Source of the DNA: Hyaloraphidium curvatum
Taxonomy: Eukaryota > Monoblepharomycota > Hyaloraphidiomycetes > Hyaloraphidiales > Hyaloraphidiaceae
Assembly: GCA_025558095.1 (NCBI GenBank)
Contig: JAIVFI010000001.1
Span: 1,440,501 to 1,504,500 of the forward strand
Direction of reading: 5' to 3'
DNA length: 64,000 nucleotides
Shown one piece after another: positions 8,984-22,360 of the stretch. Under the pieces are notes generated by a model. That model searched no databases. It was not told the origin of the DNA and saw nothing but the letters and a program-made list of their open reading frames with translations. Numbering within the stretch: position 1 is the first letter of the stretch; every line of letters starts with the position of its first letter. The translations under genes and the position numbers were made by a program.

Positions 8984-9946
8984 ATGAACGCGACAGACGC
9001 GACGTGTCCATGTCGAGACCATACTCCCGTGACAGTGGGAGGCACGGGACTGTATCATTCCATCGTCGGGCCGGCAGTGGAAATGCTTGGCGAACCGCTG
9101 GCCTTCGTACTCCTGACCAACGCCGTGGTCAACATCGCCAACTGGCCCCTCACTTGGCTGTACCTGGCTGCGGACAAGTACGGCTGGCGGAAGGACATTC
9201 GGATCTGGCCGAACAAGTACGCCGCTGATGAGCTCGTCCGGGAGACGATACCGGACATCGGCACCGCGCTGGTTCAGAACCTCCTTGACCAAACTCTAGG
9301 TTTCTTCCTTCCGTACTACGTGTTCAAGTTCACGTTCGGGATGGACATGCTGGGACCGCTGCCGACGTGGACCACGGCGCTGTTCCAGTTCGTTGGCATC
9401 CATCTGCTCACGGACTTTCTCTTCTTCTGGATGCATCGCGCATTCCACGAAAACGAATGGTTGTGGAAGAACGTCCACAAATGGCATCACCAGTACAACT
9501 ACCCGAATGCACTAGCCCACTATCACTTCAGCAGGCAGGAGCTCATGATCCAAAGAATCTTCAAGGACTGGCCAACGCTCATCCTCTTCAAGCCCCACTT
9601 CGCCTTATGGCTGGTTTACCAAGCTTACAACGAGGTCCTAGACATTCAGATTCACTGTGGATACGACCACGGTTGGGCCTGGGCTGGCGCATGGATGGGA
9701 AGCCGTGTCAGCTGGCACCACTACCATCACAACCAACCGGGGAAGGGAGCCTACACGCTGTGGTGTGCATGGATTGATCGTCTTTTCGGGACTGCGAGGA
9801 ACTACGACACCTGGCTCGAGGCCTCGGAGGCGAGGAAGGGCACCGACGATGGGACGGTTGAAAAGATCATGTTGGAGGACGATAGCGGCATCGTCGGCAA
9901 GGGGGGGATTTACGCGAAAGATGCGAAGGCTGAAAAGTCCGAGTGA
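8984..9946 (+). CDS. Fatty acid hydroxylase / sterol desaturase family membrane oxygenase (320 aa)
   Basis: Single-exon gene starting at the ATG at 8984 (upstream in-frame starts are not ATG). It shows the three histidine boxes of the ER di-iron hydroxylase superfamily: HRAFH (HX3H), HKWHH (HX2HH) and the C-terminal HHYHH after DHGWAWAG. Hydrophobic segments lie before the first box and between boxes, as expected for an ER integral membrane enzyme. Family members hydroxylate or desaturate sterol precursors, sphingoid bases or fatty acids using O2 and a cytochrome b5-type donor; the substrate cannot be told from sequence alone. Length matches the family (about 280-340 aa). Confidence 0.88.
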   Translation: MNATDATCPCRDHTPVTVGGTGLYHSIVGPAVEMLGEPLAFVLLTNAVVNIANWPLTWLYLAADKYGWRKDIRIWPNKYAADELVRETIPDIGTALVQNLLDQTLGFFLPYYVFKFTFGMDMLGPLPTWTTALFQFVGIHLLTDFLFFWMHRAFHENEWLWKNVHKWHHQYNYPNALAHYHFSRQELMIQRIFKDWPTLILFKPHFALWLVYQAYNEVLDIQIHCGYDHGWAWAGAWMGSRVSWHHYHHNQPGKGAYTLWCAWIDRLFGTARNYDTWLEASEARKGTDDGTVEKIMLEDDSGIVGKGGIYAKDAKAEKSE

Positions 9947-10114
9947 TTATTTCGTATGAAACCATCTCGTTTTTGGCAGTGTAGAATAGTACGATTGCGG
10001 GGACGTGGGTCACCGACAAGGTCACCGACGAGTTTCGCCGCGCCGCGACGCGACAGAACGGACATCACATCACGTCAAACCGCGCCGCGTTCCGTCTTCG
10101 TCGGCCTTTGAGCA

Positions 10115-10122
10115 TATTTAAG
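10115..10122 (+). promoter_or_regulatory. TATA-like element
   Basis: TATTTAAG lies 92 nt upstream of the ATG at 10214, in otherwise GC-rich DNA. It is a plausible TATA box for the GyrI-like gene. Confidence 0.4.
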
Positions 10123-10213
10123 CGAGAGACGCTCGGACGGACCGCAGCGCGGCTCTTGAGGACTACGCCGCACCGTCTCCCACCACTCAACCGGCGCCCC
10201 GCCGCCCGAACGA

Positions 10214-10955
10214 ATGGCCTCCATCGACCTCTCCGCCCCCAAGCCCCGCGCCGAAGGTCCACTCGCCAGCAGCTCGGGTGCCCACGTGACCGTCAAGGAA
10301 CTCCCGGAACGGCTGTACGCGGGTATCGCCGCAAGCGTGACGATGCAGACGATTGGGAGCGTGTACGGCGACAACATGGAGATGCTCAACGAGTTCCTGG
10401 GCGGAAAAATGGCAGGACCCCCGTTTCTGAACTACAAGGTATGGCAGAACTGCTCGTGCGTTCTCGATTGGTGATTGAAGCTCGTTGCCATCAAGGTCAT
10501 CGACATGGACCGGCTGCTGCAGGTCGAGCTCGGTTTCCCTGTCACGTCCATCGACGGTCTCAAGCATCCCGAGGGCAAAAACAAGCAGTTTGTGTCAGCA
10601 AAGCTGCCTGCAGGGCGCTATGCGTGCATGGTTTTCAAGGGACAGTGAGTATCTTCCCCGCTCTCCGAGGCTGACCGGTGCTGACGGCTCGCCAAAGCCC
10701 GGGAAAGTTGATCCAGGCGAATGCCGACATCCAGGCCTGGTACGTGCAGTGTCCAGTCAATTGCATGCCTCAGCCTGATCATTGGCCACGGGTTCACGCA
10801 GGGAAAAGGAACAGGGACCGGAAACCAAGTTCGACGTTCGGCAGACGCCCGAAGGCTCGAAATGGGGCGCGAGGCTTGAGATCAGCTTGACGGACCCCCA
10901 GCAGCAGCCGGACATGGAGGAATGGGTGACGGAGCTCCAGTACTTGCTGCGCTGA
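10214..10955 (+). CDS. GyrI-like small-molecule-binding domain protein (four exons)
   Basis: Exons are 10214-10438, 10496-10644, 10698-10739 and 10802-10955; the first acceptor could instead be at 10480, which adds five residues. The product is about 189 aa. It reads as a single SHS2/GyrI-like domain (the AraC-effector-binding superfamily): VTVKELPERLYAGIAASV near the N-terminus, then GPPFLNYK-VIDMD, LQVELGFPVT, LPAGRYACMVFKGHPGKL and a C-terminal DMEEWVTELQYLL. In bacteria such domains bind small ligands or act as gyrase inhibitors; free-standing eukaryotic versions may bind or hydrolyse xenobiotics. The domain looks bacterial in origin, yet the gene has three ordinary introns, so any transfer is old. 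Confidence 0.8.
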
Positions 10956-11114
10956 GGGGGAGCAAGCTCGAGGGAAAGGGAACTCTGGCGTTTAGCTGCG
11001 TCATTATTTTGCATGATTTGAATCTGAATGGATTTTGGTGTTCGAGCTCATCATCCCTCCGACGGCGGGCTCAAAAGGGCGGTTCAATAATTTGGTGTAG
11101 GACCCTGAAAGAAG

Positions 11115-12224
11115 ATGCACGTCGTGCTCATCTCCACGCCCGTCGGGCCTCTGGGATCCGGAATGGGCGGCGGGATGGAGCTCACTGTCGCGGCTCTCGC
11201 CGAGGAGTTTGCAGCCCTCAGCTGGGACGTGACGGTCGTGGCACCGCACGGCTCGGTGCCGCTCGCCGCCCCTGTGAAGACCATTCCGGTGCCAGGAGGA
11301 CTCCAGATTCCCAGCCAAACACAGGCACGGGACACCCCCATTACGATGCCGCCCAATCCCGTCCTCGCGGCGATGCTGCAGGCGACCCGCGAGCTCCTCT
11401 TGGGACCCCGTCCGCCGTCGATCGTGATCAATACGGCCTACGACTTCCTCCCGCTGTTCTGCACCCCGTGGATGCCCCTGGTTCATTTCGTATCGATGGG
11501 ATCATTGAGTGACGGGTTCGACGCGGCGCTGGCGTCCGCACTGGCTGCGCGCCCTAGATGTGCCGCTGCTCTGACGCGGACCCAAGCCGAGACCTTCAAA
11601 TCGCTTTCGAGCCAGATCGAAGTGGTGGGCAACGGCCTGGACCTTTCTCCGTACGTTTTCAGACCGGAAGCTGGGGACCATCTGGCGTGGGTCGGCCGCA
11701 TCTCGCCGGAGAAGGCGCTCCAGGACGCCATAGCAGTCGCCGAGCTCGTGAACCTGCCCCTTGTCGTCTATGGACTGTGTCAGGACAAGGATTACTATCG
11801 ATCCTGCCTTGCAGCCCATCCGCGGGCCAGGGTGGAGCACGCAGGATTCCTTCCCGTGCCGGAGCTGGGCCGCCGGCTGGGTTCAGCAAAGGCCCTTCTC
11901 GTGACCCCGAAATGGGTCGAGGCATTTGGCAACGTCGTGGTAGAGGCGCTTGCGTGCGGCGTGCCCGTGGTGGCGTACGATCGTGGAGGGCCGGCCGAGA
12001 TCGTGACCAACCAGGTGACCGGATTCCTCGTCCCAGCCGACGATGTCCATGCGATGGCAGCAGCGGTCAAAAAGATCGGCAATATCGACAGAGTAGCATG
12101 CCGACGCGACGTAAAGACTCGTTTCACCAAGAGGGCTTTCGCATTGCGCGTATTGGACTGGGCAACCCGCGCGCTTGGAGTCGTGGCACACGAACCCGTT
12201 CCGCTGCTGCCCGTCGAGGCGTAG
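11115..12224 (+). CDS. GT4-family glycosyltransferase, bacterial-like (369 aa)
   Basis: Intronless gene from the ATG at 11115. It has a GT-B fold pattern: an N-terminal acceptor domain with MGGGMELTVAALAEEF, and a C-terminal nucleotide-sugar domain with LAWVGRISPEKAL and the GT4 signature EAFGNVVVEALACGVPVVA (EX7E), followed by GGPAEIV. Members use UDP- or GDP-sugars to glycosylate lipids, polysaccharides or small molecules. No signal peptide or membrane segment is obvious, so it is probably cytosolic. Lack of introns and bacterial-style sequence suggest horizontal acquisition. It ends 31 nt from the convergent stop of the mitochondrial carrier gene. Confidence 0.9.
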   Translation: MHVVLISTPVGPLGSGMGGGMELTVAALAEEFAALSWDVTVVAPHGSVPLAAPVKTIPVPGGLQIPSQTQARDTPITMPPNPVLAAMLQATRELLLGPRPPSIVINTAYDFLPLFCTPWMPLVHFVSMGSLSDGFDAALASALAARPRCAAALTRTQAETFKSLSSQIEVVGNGLDLSPYVFRPEAGDHLAWVGRISPEKALQDAIAVAELVNLPLVVYGLCQDKDYYRSCLAAHPRARVEHAGFLPVPELGRRLGSAKALLVTPKWVEAFGNVVVEALACGVPVVAYDRGGPAEIVTNQVTGFLVPADDVHAMAAAVKKIGNIDRVACRRDVKTRFTKRAFALRVLDWATRALGVVAHEPVPLLPVEA

Positions 12225-12255
12225 AGGAAGCACAGGAAGTACATAAACCATAACA

Positions 12256-13260
12256 TCAGTTGGTATTGAGCAGTGTTTTGACCCAGTTCTTGCACCTCTC
12301 GAACAAACTCATGCTCGCGGTGGCCATGGCGGCGCTGAACACGACCCTCGCCCCGGATCCCTTCCACAGTCCCCGGAAACCCTCGTTGGTGACGATGGCC
12401 TTCAATCCGTCGGCCATTCCCCGGTATTTGAAGCCCAGGCCGCCTTTGACCTCGGATGCCTCGCCCCGCTGCACCTGCAGCCGGAGCTTGACCATGTCCA
12501 GCGGGTTCGTCAACCAGCTGGCGAGACCACCCGCCGCGCACGCGGTTCCAATCTGCCAGCCCATGGGCAGCAGATCCGTCTTCTGGAGTTCGAGGCGCCG
12601 CTGCGCAAAAGCCTTGAACCACTCGTAGAACATGAAGTACAGCGCGCTGTTGGGTCCAAAAGAAGCAAGGGTTGCCCAGTACCCCTTGTATAGGCCACGG
12701 ATACCTTCGCCGCGGGAAATCTGCACGATGGCATCGGCACCGGACTTGTAGTATGTCCCGCCGCCGCCGACCTTCTGGATCTGCATCCGTTCCTTCACCA
12801 CGTCGATCCTGGAGAGCAGACGCGTCAACACCGATCAAAGACCGAGCGAGCCTGGGAACACCCACGGAACCCAGAGAATACAGGAAAAGGCCTCGGCGAC
12901 CATCCCGGCCACGAAGAAGTTGAGCTCGTCCGGCATCCTCGCCCCCTCGGGCAGCTCGGTCAGCGCCGACTTGGTCACCTCGTACGAGGTGAAGTAGAGC
13001 ACGCTCGCCGGGCCGCTTCCGATCATGGTCGGGAAGAAGCCGCGGTACAGGCCGCGGAGGCCCTCGGTCCGCATCGTCGCCGAGAGCCCGTGGACAAAGT
13101 TGCGGTACCGCGGGTTCCCCGACGACGCGTCGGCCTGCAGCCGCGCCTTGATGGTGTCGATCGGGTGGCACGGAATCCGCGAAATCATGCCCGACAGGGC
13201 CGAGCCCAGCATGGTGGGAAGGTAGCTCTTCTCCGAGCCTGAAGCGGCCGAAGGAGCCAT
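12256..13260 (-). CDS. Mitochondrial carrier family (SLC25) transporter
   Basis: Exons are 12866-13260 and 12256-12808 (complement), with a 57-nt intron (GTGGGT...CAG); 315 aa. All three tripartite repeats carry the carrier signature: HPIDTIKARLQ, VPIDVVKERMQIQ (its Pro codon is split by the intron) and NPLDMVKLRLQVQ. Each is followed by the EG-type second motif (TEGLRGLYRGFFP, GEGIRGLYKGYW, NEGFRGLWKG). The protein would be an inner mitochondrial membrane solute exchanger; the substrate cannot be assigned. Length is typical. Confidence 0.93.
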
Positions 13261-13535
13261 TTTCGCGCCGGTTCCGCCCGAAACGTGCCAAGTCCAATGT
13301 CGAGTGACGGGCGATGTTGGCTCAGAGCGTTCCTACTGCGATGTTTCGCGCGGCCTTTGTTAGGGGGACATGCGATCGCCTCTGACTGCGGCGGTGACGA
13401 GAACGCCGCCCGCGGGCGATCTAGAGATATCGATGACACTTCGATTCGTCTTTTTCCAACGATAGACAATGATAAGCATAAGCTTCCAGATACCGTGATG
13501 ATGACCCTGCTCCCCTAGACGCCGCTGCTTCCACA

Positions 13536-15951
13536 TCAGACCACCCTGTTCCCCGAGACCTCGAAGCCCCGCAGGCCCGGCGCCCGCCCGACGAGCTGCG
13601 CCTCCGTCGGCGCCCCCCCGTTGTCCGAAAACACCCTCGGATGCGGGCTCCTCGCCCAGACGTTGTCCACGATCCGCAGGTCCGCCGCGGTGTCGCTCCA
13701 GATCCGCGCGCGCTCGTCGATCTCGGGCACCGCCGGGTCGGGCTGCTCGATCCTGTTGCCGCTCACCACGGACCGCCCGACGTTGGCCAGGCTCATGGCC
13801 CATCCGGGCGTGTTGCGCACGACGTTGCGCTCGATCCGTATGTCCGTGAAAAAGTCGGTCACGGGGGTGTAGCTGCTCCCGTAGCCCGCGGCGCGCACGA
13901 GGATGCACCCCTGCCTGAACATCCAGTCCACGTCGCACCCGTCGAACACGTTGTCCGCCACCACCGCGTCCCGCACCCCCGTGCCCTCGTTGGTCCCGGC
14001 GTCGGCGTGGATCATTATGCCGGGCATGGCGATGTTGCGGAAGGTGGACCCGAGCACGGCCGACTCGCCGACCTTGAGGAGGATGCCGCGGGCGCGGTTG
14101 TCGTGGCAGGTCAGGTTGCGCACGAGGAACTTGGGCGCGCGGCGGCGGTCGTTGAACAGGATGGTGGTGGAGATGTTGCCGCCCGTAGGGAAGCTCGAAT
14201 TGAACTCGAGGTCCCACCCGACGCGGCGGTCGAACGACGCGCGGACGAGGGTGCCGACGAACCAGTTGGAAAAGTCGGCGTTGCGGAGCTGCACCACGTC
14301 GCCGGGCATGAAGTCCGGATCGGTGCCCGCCGGCGGCCACCGCGAATCGTCGGGCAGCTGCACCGGGACGGAGCCGCCAGACCCGCCGTCGGACGAGCCG
14401 CCGATCACGTCCGGGCCCGCAGTCTCCTGGTTCGGGATCAGGATCGACGACGGGCCCGTCCGCCGGAGGCCGTAGTTGCCCCAGATGGTGTCGTGGTTGT
14501 TGATGCAGTCGTCCCCGTTCCAGCCGATCTCGACGTCGGCGACGAGGATCTTGCCGTGCGTCTTTTCGTAGAACAGCCCGTCCGCGGTGACGCTCATGGG
14601 CCTCGGCTGGCCCGTCAGCGCGTACGGCTCCTCGGGGCGGGTGATCTTCATGCGCGTGAAGGACATGTACTCGCAGTCGTCCTTCATGGTCATGGCCTTG
14701 CCGGGGGCCGAAACGATGTTGACCTCGTCAAAGGCGCAGTGCACGCATAGGGCGACGGTGAAGGCGTGGCCGGTGTAGACGAAATGGCGGATCAGGTAGG
14801 TGGCGTTGAGCTGGAACGCAGGCCGGAGCACGCGGGTGAAGCGCAACGTGATGATCCTGGTGCCGGGCACGGGCGAGATGCGCTCCAGGTTGCTGTTTAT
14901 GCTGAAGTGCTCCGTGGCGCCGCGGAGGGCCATGTTGTAGCGCACGGGGTCCACCATGTGCAGCGAGCGGTAGCCCGCGATCTTGCGGGGGTCGAACGGC
15001 GGCAAAGACGCCTGGCGCTGTGCCGTGCCGTTGGAGCCGCCGCCGGGCGCGCCGTACTGGAAGAACTCGAGGTCAATCTCCCTGCCCTCCTCGCGGATCG
15101 CGGCCATCTTGACGAGGCTGGCGAGCGGCCACACGTCCCACTGCCAGTCCACGGTGAACCCCCGGAACTCGCACCGGGTGCAGTTGACGACGTGCATGAG
15201 GTGCGAGATGCGGACCATCCGCACGAACGACAGCGTGGTCTCGGGCTGGCCCGGCGGCGCCCGCAGGTCGAGCGAAAAGTCGGTCAGGTTGACGAAGTCC
15301 ACGGCGCGCTCCTGCGAGAAGCGGTAGGTGCCGCCGCGCTCGGCCACCAGGCGGCACGGCACGGCGGCGCGGCGGCATGCGGCCACGGCCATGCTGAGCT
15401 CGAACCAGTTGTCTGCCTTGGCCGTGTCCATCCCATAGTCGTTGACAGAGACAACCATCTGCGCCGAGCAGTTGGGGCGGCGGATGAGGTCGGGCGTGAC
15501 CCACGCCGGGTCGCCGGGGCGCGGGGTGTATATGGGCCCGGCGCGCGAGGCGGGGCACGGGAAGAGCGCCGACACGTTGGCCGCCGCGGGCCGCACGGCC
15601 GGGTCGAGCAGCAGCCTGTCCTGCTCCTGCCAGGAAGGCGGCCCCGACGACACCGAGCCTAGCAAGTGACCGGAATCGATGTTAAATGAACGCTGAAATT
15701 GAAAGCTGGGAAGGAAACCCACTTGCGGTGGAGCTCTGCGACGACTTCGACACGGAGACGCCGACGCCCACCCCAATCGCGACCGCGGCGACCAGCCCCG
15801 CCGCGACGCCCGCCCAAATCCATTTCCGCTTCGACGACGGGGACGGGGCGGGCTCGGCCACCTCGACCTCGAGCCCGTCCTTCGCGGGAACTTTGGCGTC
15901 GCCGACGAGCGTCTCGGCCGACGGCGACGGGGGCAGCCCGCCGGTGCCCAT
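13536..15951 (-). CDS. Membrane-anchored right-handed beta-helix protein (GH110/pectin-lyase-fold-like)
   Basis: Exons are 15723-15951 and 13536-15658 (complement), with a 64-nt intron (GTGGGT...CTAG); 783 aa. The first exon encodes a short acidic cytosolic tail and one membrane span (about 44-67), giving type II topology with a long extracellular or luminal domain. The rest has the repetitive beta-helix look of carbohydrate-active parallel beta-helix proteins, including TADGLFYEKTHGKI and a conserved Asp pair in VEIGWNGDDCINNHD, which resembles alpha-1,3-galactosidase-type (GH110) and GH28 active-site regions. N-glycosylation sequons are frequent. A cell-surface polysaccharide hydrolase or lyase is the best guess; the exact family is uncertain. 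Confidence 0.75.
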
Positions 15952-16154
15952 CGCGCCCGGAAAAGGTGCGAATGAAAACGCCTGCAAGTAGACGGCCCGG
16001 AACCGCGGATGCCCGCGGGAGCGCGATGCCTGTGCGCGAGGGCACTCGGCGCGGGAGACCACGCAGGGGAATGTGGCTGGGCGCCCGGCCCGATTTGGGC
16101 AGATCAGCTTTTCCTCGCGCAACGCCGCCCCACCGCGGACGAACGTGAGAGCTC

Positions 16155-16161
16155 TATATAT
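16155..16161 (-). promoter_or_regulatory. TATA-like element upstream of beta-helix gene
   Basis: An alternating TATATAT lies about 204 nt upstream of the ATG at 15951, in a GC-rich spacer. Position and composition fit a core promoter; nothing else supports it. Confidence 0.3.
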
Positions 16162-16308
16162 CGACAGTTTTGATGCTTCGAAAGCTATTTCACAATTCGC
16201 CGGGCCACATCCGGCGTCCGGCGCCCGCAACAGCCTCCAACCAGATTCCCTCCACCTGTCCACCGTCCGACAACGTCCAATGGTAAGATGGTCGTCAAAT
16301 CGTCGTCT

Positions 16309-19462
<3,154 letters not shown>

Positions 19463-20175
19463 CGCGGCGGATCTGCGGGTATCGGCGGCGGGCGAGCTGC
19501 GCAGCGGAGAAGGCGGGCGCGGAGCAGGAAACGGTAAGATGCGCGAATGGGGTCGCGGCGGGGCACGCACGGGTCCCCGGGAAGTCCGGGAAGGCGGGAG
19601 TGATTGGGGCACTGGGGACGAGCCTGCGCCTGGCCCAGCGTGGCCTATCGGAGCGATCTCCAAACTTCCCCAGAACATTCTCGTTGCGTGGCCCCACAAA
19701 CCGACGACCCGAAGCACCGAGAAGTTGTAACAGGCAACGAGCTGCCAAGTACAGAGAAGGAATCCGGTGACAGGAGACAGTTGCTACCTCCTGCGAGTCA
19801 AAGATCGGACTGCGAACTGGCCCGACGCCAGATCTCCATCCTGAGCGATCATTCACCACATTCACTAGGGCGGGACAGTGGCAAGACACCGAAGCGCATT
19901 CTATATGCTGCCCCTCGAAGCATCCTTGGTGGCCGGCTGTCCAGCTCGAGATCAGCACTTTGGCTATGCCACCAGATCGCGAGACCAGTGAGTGCGGCCC
20001 GTTCCATGGATCCAACTCCAATCGTCCGCCGACCCTTTTTGGAGCTCATCCGCTCATCAGCATGCTATGTTCTTGATCTCGATGGACACCACGTGAGGAT
20101 TGGCCACCGCGGGTGTTGCTGATCAGCTCTCGCGCGATCTCCTTTGGTCCTCCTTCTGTCTCCCTCCAAACCACG
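19463..20175. other. Divergent promoter region between CDC48 and FAD oxidoreductase
   Basis: This 713-nt spacer lies between two divergent start codons. It has no convincing ORF or RNA gene, and base composition becomes less GC-rich in its middle. It presumably contains both promoters. Confidence 0.5.
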
Positions 20176-21633
20176 ATGGCAGAGCGCATCGGGCAGATCA
20201 ATGTGCATCTCGCCGCCACTGCGCCGGCACGCACGCTGCATGCCGACTACGCGGTCGTCGGCTGCGGCATCGGCGGGCTCGCATTTGCCGACACGCTGCT
20301 CTCGTCGTCGCCCACCGCGACGGTGATCGTGGTGGACAAGCAGGACCGCCCTGGGGGACACTGGGTAAGCGCGTATCCCTTCGTGAAGCTCCACCAGCCG
20401 TCTGTGCTCTACGGCGTGGCGTCGATGCCGCTCGGCAGCGGCCGCATAGACGCGTCGGGAGGCAACGCGGGGATGCTGGAGCTAGCCACGGGCACCGAGA
20501 TCCTGGCCTACTGCGAAAAGGTGGTGCGTGAGCGTTTCCTGGACAGCGGGCGGGTGACGGTGCTTTGGATGCACGAGTACGATTGGGGCTCCGGCACGGC
20601 GCGGAACCTCGTGTCGGGGGAGGTTGTCGGGCTGGTCGGCCGCAAGCTCGTCAATACGGCACACGAGGCGGTCGAGGTGCCGTCGATGCGGCCGCCGCCC
20701 TTCCCCGTCTCCCCGAACGCCCTCTGCGTGCCGCCCAACGCCGTGCCGGCCCATCCACGCGCCGCGCGCTTCGCGATCCTGGGCACCGGCAAGACCGCGG
20801 TCGACACCCTGCTCTGGCTACTCGACCGCGGCGCAGATCCGGACAGGATCACCTGGATCGTGCCGCGCGACACGTGGTTCGAGAACCGCGCGCCGCACCA
20901 GCCTGCCGAGGTCTTCCGCCGGAGCGCCGCCGCGTTCGGCCGGGCGATCGGCAAATCGATCATGGACGCGACATCGCTGGACGACGCGCTGCTCCGCCTG
21001 GAGAAGGCCGACGTGCTGTTCCGGCTCGATCCGGCGGTGATGCCGAAGATGTTCCACGGGGCCACGATCACGGCGGTCGAGCTGGCGTCGGTGCGGCGGA
21101 TCAAGGATATCGTGCGCATGGGCCGCGTGTTGGAGATCACGGACGGCGGCATGCGCATGGATGGTGGGTTCAGAGAGATGCCGCCGGGCACCCTCTACGT
21201 GGATTGCACCGCGGCGGGCCTCAAGAGGCGCGCGGTGCCCACCAAGGTGTTCGACGGGGACGTGATCAACCTCCGCCCGCTGTACGCGATGCTGGTGGCC
21301 TTCAGCGCCGCGCTGGTCGCCCACGTGGAGGTCTCGTACGCGGACGAGGCCACCAAGAACCTGCTATGCGACCCGGCCCCGTTCTCGGACCTGCCGGCGC
21401 ACTACTTCACCTCGGCCCTGAACAACAACCGCAACCTGGCCAGGTGGTACGCCGACTGGGACCTGGTTCGGTGGCTATCGGGGTGCAGGCTCTTTCCGGT
21501 GAGCTACTTCGTCGACATGCCTAAGAACGAGGAGGAGCTCCGCATCGCGGCGGCGAGGCGCGCGGAAAAGTTCGAGGCCGAGGGGAGCAAGATGCGGCGG
21601 ATGCTCGAGGAGGCGGGCGTGGAGATCGCTTGA
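20176..21633 (+). CDS. FAD/NAD(P)-binding oxidoreductase, bacterial-like (485 aa)
   Basis: The start is the ATG at 20176; the frame continues upstream only from a GTG. An N-terminal Rossmann fold binds FAD (VVGCGIGGLAFADTLL, then VIVVDKQDRPGGHW, with YPFVKLHQPSVLYG after it). A second dinucleotide site is suggested by FAILGTGKTAVDTLLWLL. The arrangement resembles flavin-dependent monooxygenases and uncharacterised bacterial NAD(P)/FAD oxidoreductases. There are no introns, unlike most neighbours, and the sequence style is actinobacterial/proteobacterial, so horizontal transfer is plausible. Probably cytosolic; substrate unknown. Confidence 0.85.
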   Translation: MAERIGQINVHLAATAPARTLHADYAVVGCGIGGLAFADTLLSSSPTATVIVVDKQDRPGGHWVSAYPFVKLHQPSVLYGVASMPLGSGRIDASGGNAGMLELATGTEILAYCEKVVRERFLDSGRVTVLWMHEYDWGSGTARNLVSGEVVGLVGRKLVNTAHEAVEVPSMRPPPFPVSPNALCVPPNAVPAHPRAARFAILGTGKTAVDTLLWLLDRGADPDRITWIVPRDTWFENRAPHQPAEVFRRSAAAFGRAIGKSIMDATSLDDALLRLEKADVLFRLDPAVMPKMFHGATITAVELASVRRIKDIVRMGRVLEITDGGMRMDGGFREMPPGTLYVDCTAAGLKRRAVPTKVFDGDVINLRPLYAMLVAFSAALVAHVEVSYADEATKNLLCDPAPFSDLPAHYFTSALNNNRNLARWYADWDLVRWLSGCRLFPVSYFVDMPKNEEELRIAAARRAEKFEAEGSKMRRMLEEAGVEIA

Positions 21634-21915
21634 CCGTCACGTTCGATGAAGGGCAGCCAAGCACTAGTCCAGTGAGCACCACGCTTTGCGAGGAATTGGT
21701 GCACGGGACAAGGGCCGATATGTAGGATAAATCATAGAATAACTCACTTATTGGGCGAAGCGGCCGCCGCAGGCGACGTTGCCGTTCGAAGTCAGATCCA
21801 AACTGTGCTCCGGCCACGGATGGGAAGAAAAGGATACATTCCAACACGGGTGTACAACAAACAGGGAGGCACACCACCAGTAAGGAAGCTAGGTACATGA
21901 GGCAGGTGTCCATCA

Positions 21916-22360
21916 TCAACCACGGCACACGCCGGACTGGCAGACCCCCCCAATGACGCAGTTGTCGCCGGGGCAGCACGGCATCCCATCTTCGCCGCAC
22001 TGGCAAGTGCCGCCGAAGCAGCCGCCCGCGGAGCAGGTGTTGCCGGCGCAGCAGGGGCCGAACAGATTCCCGCACGGGGTTCCGTACGACCGGTAAAAGA
22101 GGCGCTGGTCCCGCGGCCGTACTTCATGCAGCGCACCTCGTCGCCGAGATACTCGCCTGCGCGGGCATCGGCGGGTCAGCGGAGCCGGGGATGGGGAAGG
22201 ACGGGTGAGACCTACAGTAGGAGTCGAGGGGGCACTCGGCGCACGACCGGGTCTCCAGGGTGCGGCCGACGGGGGTGCCGTCGGCGCGGGGGAGGTGCGC
22301 GGCTAGCGCAAACATGGCGGCAAGGGCCGCGGCGAGCAGAGCGTGGGCGGCGAAGCGCAT
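21916..22360 (-). pseudogene. Small secreted Cys-rich protein gene with an apparent 1-nt frameshift
   Basis: The ATG at 22360 begins a clear signal peptide (MRFAAHALLAAALAAMFALA). A 59-nt intron (22157-22215, GTAGGT...CAG) joins LDSYC to EYLGDEVRCMKYG. In a different frame downstream lies a dense Cys stretch containing GPCCAGNTCSAGGC and MPCCPGDNC, ending in TGA at 21916-21918. The two frames would be continuous if a T run near 22093-22096 were one base longer. This is either a real frameshift or a sequencing error. The mature protein would be a small disulfide-rich secreted protein with paired Cys, resembling chitin-binding or knottin-like fungal proteins; function unknown. Confidence 0.6.

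Noticed and set aside
12256-13260. Two separate carrier fragments (12256-12831 and 12835-13260) as a broken gene
   Set aside because: A GT-AG intron joins them in frame and restores the second carrier signature, so the gene is intact.
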